Source of the DNA: Pseudomonas sp. BCA17 | Lineage (GTDB): Bacteria; Pseudomonadota; Gammaproteobacteria; Pseudomonadales; Pseudomonadaceae | Assembly: GCF_004519405.1 (NCBI RefSeq) | Contig: NZ_SGWI01000004.1 | Location: 434,001 to 498,000, forward strand | Length of the DNA stretch: 64,000 nucleotides | Reading direction: 5' to 3' | Shown: positions 17,110-24,880 of the stretch, one piece after another | How the letters are laid out: the number at the start of each line of letters is the position of its first letter | Position numbering within the stretch: position 1 is the stretch's first letter | The notes under the pieces: generated by a model | The model's database searches: none | Told to the model about the DNA's origin: nothing | The model's input: the letters and a program-made list of their open reading frames with translations, nothing else | Position numbers and translations under genes: made by a program

Positions 17110-18222
17110 ATGAACCTGCACTTTGAAGAGCTGACCTGCAGCGACGGTACGCGCCTGGGCATTGCCAGCCTGGACGCGGAAAAATCCCTGAACGCCCTCT
17201 CCTTGCCAATGATCCTGGCCCTGAGCGAACGCCTGGAGGCCTGGGCCAAAGACCCGCATATCGTCTGCGTGCTGCTGCGCGGCAACGGCCCCAAAGCCTT
17301 CTGCGCCGGTGGAGAAGTACGCAGCCTGGCGCAGGCCTGTCGTGAACAAACCGGCGTGGTGCCAACCCTCGCCGCGCAGTTTTTTGCAGCGGAATATCGT
17401 CTCGACTATCGCCTGCACACTTACCCCAAGCCGCTGATCTGCTGGGGCCACGGTTACGTGCTCGGCGGCGGCATGGGGTTGCTGCAAAGCGCGGCGGTGC
17501 GCATCGTGACGCCAAGCAGCCGCCTGGCCATGCCCGAAATCAGCATCGGCCTGTACCCGGATGTGGGCGCCGGCTGGTTCCTCTCGCGTCTGCCCGGCAA
17601 GTTGGGTTTGTTCCTCGGTCTCACCGGCGCCCATATCAACGGTCGGGATGCCCTGGACATGGGCCTGGCAGACCGTTTCCTGCGCGACGATCAACAAGAG
17701 CAACTGATCGACGGCCTGCTGCGCCTGAACTGGCAGGAGCAGACCGCGAAACAGCTCAACAGCCTGCTCAAGGCCCTGAGCCAGGAAGCGCTTGGCCAGC
17801 AGCCCGAAGCGCAATGGCTGCCGCGCCGTGCGCAGATCGACGAGTGGTTGGACGTCGGTGACGTCAGTTGCGCCTGGCGCGCCTTGAGTCTGCTGCGCGA
17901 CCACAGCGACCCGCTGTTGAACCGCGCCGGCAAGACCCTCAGCGAAGGCTGCCCGCTGACCGCGCACCTGGTCTGGGAGCATCTGCGGCGCGCCCGTCAT
18001 CTGTCGCTGGCTCAGGTGTTCCAGGTGGAGTACACCTTGAGCCTCAATTGCTGCCGTCATCCCGAATTTGCCGAAGGCGTACGGGCACGCTTGATTGATA
18101 AAGACCAGGCCCCCCATTGGCACTGGCCGGCTATCGACGCGATTCCAGACGCGGTGGTCCAGGCACACTTCAACAAAGCCTGGGAAGGTCGTCACCCTCT
18201 GGCGGATTTGTCCGACTACTGA
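17110..18222 (+). CDS. Enoyl-CoA hydratase/isomerase family protein (3-hydroxyisobutyryl-CoA hydrolase type)
   Basis: Crotonase-fold enzyme of 370 residues. The oxyanion-hole segments are CAGGEVRSL (about residue 62) and GHGYVLGGGMGL (about residues 118-129); MPEISIGLYPDVGAGWFLSRL carries the conserved acidic residue of the HIBYL-CoA hydrolase subfamily, and the long C-terminal extension also fits that subfamily. It would act in valine or acyl-CoA breakdown, but no other valine-pathway gene is adjacent. It is divergent from ung with a 134-bp gap. Confidence 0.8.
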   Translation: MNLHFEELTCSDGTRLGIASLDAEKSLNALSLPMILALSERLEAWAKDPHIVCVLLRGNGPKAFCAGGEVRSLAQACREQTGVVPTLAAQFFAAEYRLDYRLHTYPKPLICWGHGYVLGGGMGLLQSAAVRIVTPSSRLAMPEISIGLYPDVGAGWFLSRLPGKLGLFLGLTGAHINGRDALDMGLADRFLRDDQQEQLIDGLLRLNWQEQTAKQLNSLLKALSQEALGQQPEAQWLPRRAQIDEWLDVGDVSCAWRALSLLRDHSDPLLNRAGKTLSEGCPLTAHLVWEHLRRARHLSLAQVFQVEYTLSLNCCRHPEFAEGVRARLIDKDQAPHWHWPAIDAIPDAVVQAHFNKAWEGRHPLADLSDY

Positions 18223-18226
18223 AAGA

Positions 18227-18673
18227 TCACTGCAGCCGGCCGTTGACCCTGAACGCGCAGTTGTCGGGCTGGCTGTCCTGGCACAGGAAAACCGGTTGGT
18301 TGAACGGGCCTATGTCAGGTTGCCAATACAGCGTACTGCTCAATGACATGTTAGTGACAAGGTCGCCCATGGCCGGTCTCAAGGCGACCAGGTTGCCGCT
18401 ACTGGTGCGATAGAGACATTTGTCCATGAAACCGTTTTCCCGCTCTTGTCCGCTGCCCGGCATGAAGATTGCGCCGATGAACAGATCGATAAAATCGCGG
18501 ACTTCGACCTTCGGACTCAGCCACAGCAACTGTTTGTCGGCACTTTTAAAATGCCCGTCAACGTACCGGATCATGGAGGGATAAGGGCATCCTTGCTCAG
18601 CCTGCACCTGGCCAATTGCGCTGAGCATCAGCAGGAGCAGGGCTATCCGCTGTTTGAATATTGAGAGGCTCAT
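18227..18673 (-). CDS. Small secreted protein, possibly DUF3757
   Basis: Protein of 148 residues from the ATG at 18673, with a signal peptide (hydrophobic residues 10-22, cleavage after QVQA). The mature part begins EQGCPYPSMIRYVDGHF and contains four cysteines (CPYP, DKCLY, VFLCQ, DNCAF) that could form two disulfides, plus several tryptophans. This resembles small secreted Pseudomonas proteins grouped as DUF3757, but I am not certain of the family. It ends 4 bp from the convergent crotonase gene. Function unknown. Confidence 0.7.
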   Translation of the reverse strand: MSLSIFKQRIALLLLMLSAIGQVQAEQGCPYPSMIRYVDGHFKSADKQLLWLSPKVEVRDFIDLFIGAIFMPGSGQERENGFMDKCLYRTSSGNLVALRPAMGDLVTNMSLSSTLYWQPDIGPFNQPVFLCQDSQPDNCAFRVNGRLQ

Positions 18674-18780
18674 TCGACTGGTCGCTCTACTGGAAAAGCA
18701 CAACGGCTTTTATGCAGTGAAATCCATTTTGGCCCCAAAATATAGCTGTTAATTTTGACAGTTTTTATGAACGCCACGTA

Positions 18781-18808
18781 TAAAAAAACGGCGCCTCATG
18801 CGCCGTTT
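18781..18808 (-). terminator. Intrinsic terminator of the lipoprotein gene
   Basis: Stem AAACGGCGC / GCGCCGTTT with a 5-base loop; on the minus strand it is followed by a run of seven T, 12 bases after the stop of the lipoprotein gene. Confidence 0.85.
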
Positions 18809-18819
18809 CTTCGGGCCTA

Positions 18820-19176
18820 TCAACGATGACCGCCGCGTCCTCCGCCATGATCGGAACCGCGCCCGTGACCGCCATTCCCCCAGCGATTGCCCCAGTCCTG
18901 ATTTTGATAGGGTCGGTAACCGGGCCGTGGGTAATACCGCGGTGTCGGTTGATAGTAGCGTGGAGACGAGTAATACCGTGGCGCCGAATAGTAGCGTGGT
19001 GAAGGTGCGTAATAGCCGCGCCCGTACGGGTAATAGGTAGGACCGCCGTAGTAATAGGCTGGCGCCGGTGCGGTGTAGACTTCAGAGCGGTAGTAGGTGC
19101 CGCCTCCCTCGTAGTAAGGCACGCAAGCTGACAAGGTCAGGCCGAGTAAAACGGTGAGCAGCAGTCGTCGATACAT
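18820..19176 (-). CDS. Tyr/Pro/Gly-rich repetitive lipoprotein
   Basis: Protein of 118 residues whose first 18 are a lipoprotein signal with lipobox LSAC (Cys18). The mature protein is low-complexity: repeated RYY-S/Q-x-PRYY units (about residues 55-90), many Tyr, Pro and Gly, and a tail rich in Gly, His and Arg. Similar Tyr-rich outer-membrane lipoproteins are common in Pseudomonas and poorly characterised. It has its own terminator and ends a monocistronic unit. Function unknown; a surface or cell-wall adhesion role is only a guess. Confidence 0.8.
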   Translation of the reverse strand: MYRRLLLTVLLGLTLSACVPYYEGGGTYYRSEVYTAPAPAYYYGGPTYYPYGRGYYAPSPRYYSAPRYYSSPRYYQPTPRYYPRPGYRPYQNQDWGNRWGNGGHGRGSDHGGGRGGHR

Positions 19177-19313
19177 GGCGGCCTCCTGGACCGCGAAAGA
19201 GCGCCTCCAGCGACGCTGGGGGGCGGCATCCAGCTTTCGCTGAATGACGAAATATCTGACATCAAAAACGGAAACTGGTGCGCTCTTGCAACAGTTTTAT
19301 ACATCTGCGCGAG

Positions 19314-19327
19314 CTTAATCGATTAAG
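19314..19327. repeat. 14-bp perfect palindrome upstream of the chemoreceptor
   Basis: CTTAATCGATTAAG lies in the 260-bp gap between the lipoprotein and the MCP gene, about 110 bases before the MCP start. It could be an operator of a dimeric regulator; none is identified. Confidence 0.45.
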
Positions 19328-19363
19328 TAAATTTGTTTGGCAGGCAACTTTGGCAATTGCAAT

Positions 19364-19380
19364 GATGTCACTATGACATC
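19364..19380. repeat. Inverted repeat (7-3-7) upstream of the chemoreceptor
   Basis: GATGTCA, CTA, TGACATC: a perfect inverted repeat about 57 bases before the MCP ATG. It is a candidate operator overlapping the probable promoter or leader. Confidence 0.45.
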
Positions 19381-19436
19381 GCAAAGGGCCAGGGAGGCTC
19401 TAGCGTGCCCCTTCGCTACCCTTTCCGGACTTGCCC

Positions 19437-21059
19437 ATGAAAATCTCAACCAAATTGCTGCTTTCATTTTTACTCTGTGCGCTGGTCACCCTGGGGGTGG
19501 GCCTGCTGGGCATCAAAGGGGTGGTCCGCCTCTCCACGGCATTGGAGCTGACGTTCTCCAACAACCTGGTTTCCGTGAGCAATACGGCCGCCACCCTCAG
19601 CGGCCTGACGGCCCATAACCGCGGCATGTACCGCTTGATGGACGCCAGCAAAGGCGATGTTGCGCCGCAAGACCGCGACCGCGTGCGCCAGGATATCGCC
19701 CAGGAACTCAAGCGCAGCCAGGCCTCCTACGCGACCTACCGCGCAACGCCGCTGGAAGATGACGAACGGGCAGCGGGCGATAAGCTCGACAAGATCTGGC
19801 CCGCCTATGTCAGCAGCTCCGAACGCATTGTTTCTCTGCTCGACGGTGGCCAGATCGATCAAGCGCGTACCCAGCTCAATACCACCAACAACGAACTGTT
19901 CCGTCAGGCACGGGAGCTGATCCGCGTCATGGTCGAGTCCAATAACCGCCAGATCAAGGAAGGCGCGATCGCTGCCGATGAGCTGCGCGACAGTGCATTG
20001 ACGTGGATGATCGGCGGCATTGTGCTGGCGTTCATCATTGCAATCATCATCGGTGTGTTGATCACACGCCTGATCACACGCCCCATCGCTCAGGCCGTGG
20101 AAAGCGCACAACGCATCGCCCAGGGTGACCTGACCCAGGCCATCATCACCGAACGCACCGACGAAGCCGGGCAACTGCTGATGGCGTTGTCGGATATGCA
20201 GAGCGGCCTGAAAAACACCCTCGTGGAGATCGCCAACGCGTCCGACCAGCTCGCATCGGCAGCCGAAGAACTGAGTGCGGTCACCGATGAAAGCAGCCGT
20301 GGCCTGACGCGCCAGAATGATGAGATTCAACAAGCCGCCACCGCCGTCAACCAGATGACCGCTGCAGTGGACGAAGTGGCCAGCAACGCGGTTTCGACTT
20401 CTGAAGTCTCGCGTCAGGCCACCACCGAGGCCGAAGAGGGCCGCCAGCAAGTGGAACAGGCGGTGTCCGGCATGAATTCAATGGTGGATGAGATCAACGG
20501 CTCCACGCAATCGGTTGCAGATCTCGCCGGCCAGGTGCGGGAAATCGGCAAGGTGATCGATGTGATTCGCGGCATTGCCGAGCAGACTAACCTGCTGGCC
20601 CTTAACGCCGCCATTGAAGCGGCGCGTGCGGGTGAGCAGGGGCGTGGTTTCGCGGTGGTCGCCGATGAAGTAAGGGCGCTGGCGCACCGCACCCAGACGT
20701 CCACGGTCGACATCGAAAAGATGATTGGTGAAGTGCAGACCGGCGCCGACAATGCCGTGGCGGCGATGACCAAGAGCCTGACCTGGGCCAACAACACCCA
20801 GGCCCTGGCGAATAACGCCGGCGAAGCGTTGCAACGGATCACTACCAGCGTGGCGAAGATCAATGAGCGCAATCTGGTGATCGCCTCCGCCTCGGAGGAG
20901 CAGGCCCAGGTAGCGCGCGAAGTGGACCGCAACCTGCTGAACATCCAGGACCTGTCTGCCCAGACGGCCGCCGGCGCCCATCAGACCAACGCCTCCAGCC
21001 AGGACCTCTCCCGTCTGGCCACCTCGTTCAACGTCCTGGTCAGCAAGTTCCAGCTCTAA
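19437..21059 (+). CDS. Methyl-accepting chemotaxis protein
   Basis: Transmembrane chemoreceptor of 540 residues. Membrane segments lie at about residues 8-30 and 187-209, enclosing a periplasmic four-helix-bundle sensor of about 155 residues; a HAMP domain follows (about 210-262), then the coiled-coil signalling domain with the conserved hairpin tip (IRGIAEQTNLLALNAAIEAA near residue 380). The ligand is unknown. No C-terminal CheR-tethering pentapeptide is present. The ATG at 19437 is preferred over an in-frame TTG two codons earlier. It is monocistronic. Confidence 0.95.
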   Translation: MKISTKLLLSFLLCALVTLGVGLLGIKGVVRLSTALELTFSNNLVSVSNTAATLSGLTAHNRGMYRLMDASKGDVAPQDRDRVRQDIAQELKRSQASYATYRATPLEDDERAAGDKLDKIWPAYVSSSERIVSLLDGGQIDQARTQLNTTNNELFRQARELIRVMVESNNRQIKEGAIAADELRDSALTWMIGGIVLAFIIAIIIGVLITRLITRPIAQAVESAQRIAQGDLTQAIITERTDEAGQLLMALSDMQSGLKNTLVEIANASDQLASAAEELSAVTDESSRGLTRQNDEIQQAATAVNQMTAAVDEVASNAVSTSEVSRQATTEAEEGRQQVEQAVSGMNSMVDEINGSTQSVADLAGQVREIGKVIDVIRGIAEQTNLLALNAAIEAARAGEQGRGFAVVADEVRALAHRTQTSTVDIEKMIGEVQTGADNAVAAMTKSLTWANNTQALANNAGEALQRITTSVAKINERNLVIASASEEQAQVAREVDRNLLNIQDLSAQTAAGAHQTNASSQDLSRLATSFNVLVSKFQL

Positions 21060-21141
21060 GTAGCATGCGCAGGGTCGGCCCTGTATCGTACAAGGCACCG
21101 GGATTCTCCGGAAACTTGTCCGATCCAGCCCGAACCTGCCC

Positions 21142-21354
21142 ATGACCACACCAGCACTCTGCCCTGCCTGCGGCGCCCGCAACAACTGCTCCCTGGCGGA
21201 CCCTCGCACGGTCGACCAGGCGTGCTGGTGTTACAGCGTCACCATCGACCCGGCAGTGCTCCAGGCCTTGCCCGACCCATTGCGTAACAAGGCCTGCCTG
21301 TGCCCGCGCTGTGCCCAATTCGACGAGCAGTTGCGTGGCGCTGAGCCTAAGTAA
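21142..21354 (+). CDS. Cysteine-rich CWC family protein
   Basis: Protein of 70 residues with nine cysteines, including CPACGARNNCSL at the start, CWCY in the middle and CLCPRC at the end, a pattern typical of the CWC family and suggestive of metal binding. Its stop shares one base with the ATG of rsuA (TAATG), so the two are translationally coupled; a link to ribosome or RNA biology is suggested by that coupling only. Confidence 0.85.
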   Translation: MTTPALCPACGARNNCSLADPRTVDQACWCYSVTIDPAVLQALPDPLRNKACLCPRCAQFDEQLRGAEPK

Positions 21355-22046
21355 TGCGGGTTGATCGTTTCCTCAGTAACCTCTCGCGCTTCAATCGCCG
21401 ACAAGTTCGCCTGTTGCTGGTTGAGCGCCGTGTGTCGGTCGATGGCGTAGTCGTCAGCGACCCTCATCACGAGGTGCGGGAATTCAGCCGCGTATGCGTT
21501 GACGATGATGTGCTGCAGGCCGGCAAACCGGCGCGCTACTTCATGCTGCACAAGCCCCAGGGTTGCGTGAGCGCCACGGTGGACCCGCAGCACCCCACCG
21601 TACTGGATTTACTGGATGAGCCGGACAAACATGAATTGCACATTGCCGGCCGTCTGGATTTCAACACCACCGGCCTGATGCTGATCACCAACGACGGCCA
21701 GTGGTCGCGCCGCCTCACGCAACCGCAGACCAAACTGCCCAAGGTCTACCGCGTGGAAACCGAGCAGGACATCGGCCCGCAATACGCGCAGACCTTCGCC
21801 GCGGGCCTGTATTTTGCGTTTGAAGACCTCACCACCCAACCGGCCGAATTGACGTTGCTCGGCGCCAGAACCGCGCGCTTGAGCATCATTGAAGGGCGCT
21901 ACCATCAGGTAAAGCGCATGTTCGGACACTTCAATAACAAGGTGATCGGCCTGCATCGCGAGCGAATGGGCCCGCTGGTGCTGGATGCAACCCTCGCGCC
22001 GGGCCAGTATCGCGCGCTGACCGCGGAGGAAATCCGACAGGTATGA
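21354..22046 (+). CDS. rsuA: 16S rRNA pseudouridine(516) synthase RsuA
   Basis: Pseudouridine synthase of 230 residues. An S4 RNA-binding domain (about 1-55) precedes the catalytic domain, with the catalytic Asp102 in GRLDFNTTGL and the conserved EGRYHQVKRMF motif near residue 183. Length and sequence fit E. coli RsuA, which modifies U516 of 16S rRNA. It is coupled by TAATG to the preceding CWC gene. Confidence 0.92.
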   Translation: MRVDRFLSNLSRFNRRQVRLLLVERRVSVDGVVVSDPHHEVREFSRVCVDDDVLQAGKPARYFMLHKPQGCVSATVDPQHPTVLDLLDEPDKHELHIAGRLDFNTTGLMLITNDGQWSRRLTQPQTKLPKVYRVETEQDIGPQYAQTFAAGLYFAFEDLTTQPAELTLLGARTARLSIIEGRYHQVKRMFGHFNNKVIGLHRERMGPLVLDATLAPGQYRALTAEEIRQV

Positions 22047-22351
22047 CGACCGTTCGGCCGGTAGTGGCAAAAACCCATTTCTATGGCTTGCGAGTTCAAG
22101 GATCAGATGCTTGAATCAAACCGTCAGCCGAAATATGACTGATGAGTCGCCTATAACCTCCAAGAAACACTTTGCCCCGCCCGCGCTTGATCTACGGGCC
22201 TTCCCGGCAAACAGCCCGCCCTAACAACACCCGTCGACCAGCCGTCCCCGGATCGACATGGGCCCTCATTTTTCCAGGCGTATGCCTACCTGTCATAAAG
22301 CTCGTGCAGAGTGATCTGCGCGCCCTACCCGCTTGCCAGGAGTCTTATGAC
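22047..22351 (+). other. 305-bp leader region before phaG
   Basis: The stretch contains an open frame in phase with phaG back to 22172, but with no ribosome binding site and no similarity to PhaG, so it is treated as leader. I see no terminator, clear sigma-70 promoter or palindrome. A lone CTGTCAT at 22290-22296 has no partner half-site. Confidence 0.4.
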
Positions 22352-23236
22352 ATGAGGCCAGAAATCGCTGTGTTGGATATACAGGGTCAGTATCGGGTTT
22401 ACACGGAGTTCTATCGCGCGGAAGCTGCTGACAAGACCATCATCCTGGTCAACGGCTCCATGGCCACCACGGCATCTTTCGCCCAAACCGTGAAAAGCCT
22501 GTACCCGCAATTCAATGTGGTTTTGTACGACCAGCCTTACGCTGGCCGCTCCAAAATCCATAACCGTCACGAGCAAATGCTGACGAAAGAAGTCGAAGGC
22601 CAGATACTGCTGGAACTCATCGACCATTTCGCCGCCGAACACGTGCTGTCGTTCTCCTGGGGCGGTGCCGCCACTCTGGTCGCCCTTGCCCACCGCCCCC
22701 GCCGCGTGGAAAAAGCGGTGATCAGCTCGTTTTCTCCGGTGATCAACGCGCCCATGCGCGATTACCTTGAGCGCGGCGTTGACTACCTCGGCAACCTCGA
22801 CCGCCACAACGTCGGCAACCTGGTGAACAGCACCATTGGCAAACACTTGCCATCGCTGTTCAAACGCTTCAACTACAAGCACGTGAGCAGCCTGGCCGAG
22901 CATGAATATGGGCAGATGCACTTTCACATCAGCCATGTGCTGAACAGCGACCGGTTGTGCTACCTCAAGGCTGCCAGGCAGATCGATATTCCGGTGCTGT
23001 TCTTGAACGGCGAATGGGACGAATACACCAGCGCCCAGGATGCCAAGTTGTTCGGCCAACACGTGGCGAACAGCAGCTTCAGCACCATTCAGGCGACCGG
23101 GCATTTCCTGGACATGGAGCACAAGGCGGCAAGCCGGGACGCCCGGGATGCGGTGGTGGGTTTCCTCAAACCAGAGCGTCAGGTCAGCCGCTTGCGCTAC
23201 CAACAGGGCCAGACGCAGCATGCCTTTGCGATTTGA
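22352..23236 (+). CDS. phaG: 3-hydroxyacyl-ACP thioesterase/transacylase PhaG
   Basis: Alpha/beta-hydrolase that diverts (R)-3-hydroxyacyl groups from fatty-acid synthesis toward medium-chain polyhydroxyalkanoate precursors; 294 residues from the ATG at 22352 (start MRPEIAVLDIQGQYRVYTEF, nearly as in P. putida PhaG). Ser102 lies in the SFSWGG motif and the HFLDME motif is near residue 250; RhlA is the closest other relative. No RhlB or PHA synthase gene is adjacent, so it acts as a stand-alone supply enzyme, and rhamnolipid synthesis is unlikely from this locus. Confidence 0.92.
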   Translation: MRPEIAVLDIQGQYRVYTEFYRAEAADKTIILVNGSMATTASFAQTVKSLYPQFNVVLYDQPYAGRSKIHNRHEQMLTKEVEGQILLELIDHFAAEHVLSFSWGGAATLVALAHRPRRVEKAVISSFSPVINAPMRDYLERGVDYLGNLDRHNVGNLVNSTIGKHLPSLFKRFNYKHVSSLAEHEYGQMHFHISHVLNSDRLCYLKAARQIDIPVLFLNGEWDEYTSAQDAKLFGQHVANSSFSTIQATGHFLDMEHKAASRDARDAVVGFLKPERQVSRLRYQQGQTQHAFAI

Positions 23237-23244
23237 ATATGGCT

Positions 23245-23385
23245 CACTGTGGCGAGCAAGCTTGCTTGCGCTGGGGTGCGAAGCAGCCCCACTGTTTTAT
23301 TTAGGAGCGCGTCGCCCCCAGCGGGAGCAAGCTCTCTCACCACAGGCACGCTCGCTCCCACAGTGGATCCAGTCGTCGGCTTACG
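23245..23385. repeat. REP/REPIN-like repeat cluster between phaG and tRNA-Gly
   Basis: A first copy, GCGAGCAAGCTTGCTTGCGC followed by the typical tail GGGGTGCGAAGCAGCCCC, is followed by an inverted second copy (GGGAGCAAGCTCTCTCACCA region) and a third half (CACGCTCGCTCCCACAG). These have the form of the short extragenic palindromes scattered in fluorescens-group genomes, and the inverted pair matches a REPIN. Confidence 0.75.
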
Positions 23386-23454
23386 TAACCTGCACATTTT
23401 TGAAGAAAAACTTCAAATCCCGGCGAACATCTGGTACAAAGTCAGCCGCTCTGA

Positions 23455-23528
23455 GCGGGTATAGTTTAGTGGCAAAACGAAAGCTTCCCAAGCTTTAGTT
23501 GAGGGTTCGATTCCCTCTACCCGCTCCA
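23455..23528 (+). tRNA. tRNA-Gly (anticodon CCC)
   Basis: A 74-base cloverleaf with acceptor stem GCGGGTA/TACCCGC, D-arm TTTAGTGGCAAAA, anticodon stem AAAGC/GCTTT closing the 7-base loop TTCCCAA (anticodon CCC), T-arm AGGGTTCGATTCCCT, discriminator T and encoded CCA. It reads GGG codons. It stands alone, followed by a small hairpin at 23550-23569. Confidence 0.95.
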
Positions 23529-23549
23529 CTTCTCTGCCGACTCGTTGAC

Positions 23550-23569
23550 TTCTCTGACATCTCAGAGAA
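23550..23569 (+). terminator. Hairpin after tRNA-Gly
   Basis: TTCTCTGA, loop CATC, TCAGAGAA: an 8-bp stem 21 bases after the tRNA. It lacks a real T run, so it is a weak terminator or a processing structure. Confidence 0.35.
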
Positions 23570-23686
23570 ATAAAGCGAGAAAGCGTCAAAACGAAATAGC
23601 CCTTCTGCAAAAATTCGCGAGACGGTGAACCCTCACCGCGTACGATCGGGTCCACCCGGGTCCTGCTTTCGCATGCGCAATACCAG

Positions 23687-24880
23687 TCAAACTTTCTCCT
23701 CTACGCCTCGCTGCACCACCCACGCCAGCGGCAGCGTCACCCATAACAACCCCGCCAGCAGCATCACTGCCATCGGCACACCCCATGCGTCCCCTATGCC
23801 ACCGAACACCACCGGTGCCACTGCTCCGCCACCAATGGTGCCGGTATAGAACAGCGCAAACGCCTGCTCCCGCCTGGCCGCGCCTGCCAGGTCCGGCACA
23901 GTGCCGTAGAGCACCGAAGACGTGCCATTGAGTACCATGCCGAGCACCGGCAGCATCACCATCAACCCGGCCAACGGCAAGTACACCGCCGCGACAATCA
24001 GCAGCGCGGTGCTGGTTTCCGTCAGCCATACGGTTTTCATCATGCCAAGACGGGCGCCGAGGTAACCGCAGAAGAGTTTGCCGAATGCGCCGCCGATAAA
24101 CAGCATCGTCAGCGCCAAGCCAATGCCGGCGGTACCGGCACCTTTGGCTTGCAGCAGGAATGGCAGGAAGGTCAGAAACCCCATGCGCACGGCGCTGTCG
24201 AGAGTGCCGGTGAGGATCAGTGCGCGCAGGCCTGCGGCGGACCCCGCTCCGGTGAGAGGCTTCGTCTGTTTACTCGCAGTGGGCGCAGTGGGTTGGCCTG
24301 GGATCATCCACCACAACAGCCCCGCCGCCATCAGCCCCAGCAAGCCCAGCAGTGAGGCACTGGCGCGCCAACTGACAATGGTGAGCAGCAGGCCGACCAA
24401 CCCCGGAATCAGTGTTTTGCCGATGTCGCCGGCGAAGTTGTACTGGGACAGCGCTTGCTTGACGCCACCACCCTCCTCGTAAGCGTCAGTGATCATCGAG
24501 GACGCCAGCGGGTGTTGGGTGCTGGCGCCCAGGCCGCCGAGCAGCAGCGCCAGCAGCAACATGACCAGGCCAGTGGCTTGCCCGACCAACAGGTAAGCGG
24601 CACCTGCCAGCGCGGTCCCCACCACCAGCATCGGCATGCGCCCCCAGCGCTTGGCGGCACGACTGGCCATGAGTTGGAACACCGCCATCGTCCCGGAGTA
24701 AGCGCCTCGCAGCAGGCCGATCTGGGCGTAGGACAACGCGAACTGGGTTTGCCAGATCGGCAGCAATACGTAGATGACATCGGTGAGGCCATCGTGCACG
24801 GCATGGGCGCCGCAACCGGCGATGAGCGAGCGGCGGCGGGAGGATTTCTCAATGGCAGGCAGGGCGACAGTATCGTTCAT
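23687..24880 (-). CDS. MFS transporter
   Basis: Major facilitator with 12 predicted membrane segments, 397 residues. An RRSLIAGCGAHAVHDGLTDVIYVLLP-like N-terminus opens the first segment, and a QTKPLTG loop marks the central cytoplasmic break near residue 205. The substrate is unknown. Its start overlaps the stop of the preceding MFS gene by 4 bp (ATGA), so the two transporters are co-translated. Confidence 0.88.
   Translation of the reverse strand: MNDTVALPAIEKSSRRRSLIAGCGAHAVHDGLTDVIYVLLPIWQTQFALSYAQIGLLRGAYSGTMAVFQLMASRAAKRWGRMPMLVVGTALAGAAYLLVGQATGLVMLLLALLLGGLGASTQHPLASSMITDAYEEGGGVKQALSQYNFAGDIGKTLIPGLVGLLLTIVSWRASASLLGLLGLMAAGLLWWMIPGQPTAPTASKQTKPLTGAGSAAGLRALILTGTLDSAVRMGFLTFLPFLLQAKGAGTAGIGLALTMLFIGGAFGKLFCGYLGARLGMMKTVWLTETSTALLIVAAVYLPLAGLMVMLPVLGMVLNGTSSVLYGTVPDLAGAARREQAFALFYTGTIGGGAVAPVVFGGIGDAWGVPMAVMLLAGLLWVTLPLAWVVQRGVEEKV

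Noticed and set aside
22290..22296. CTGTCAT before phaG as a Pho box
   Set aside because: Only one half-site; the next seven bases in phase (CTCGTGC) do not fit, so there is no tandem pair as at olsB.
22172..22351. An N-terminal extension of PhaG
   Set aside because: The added residues do not resemble PhaG, which begins MRPEIAVLDIQG in P. putida, and there is no ribosome binding site for the longer start.
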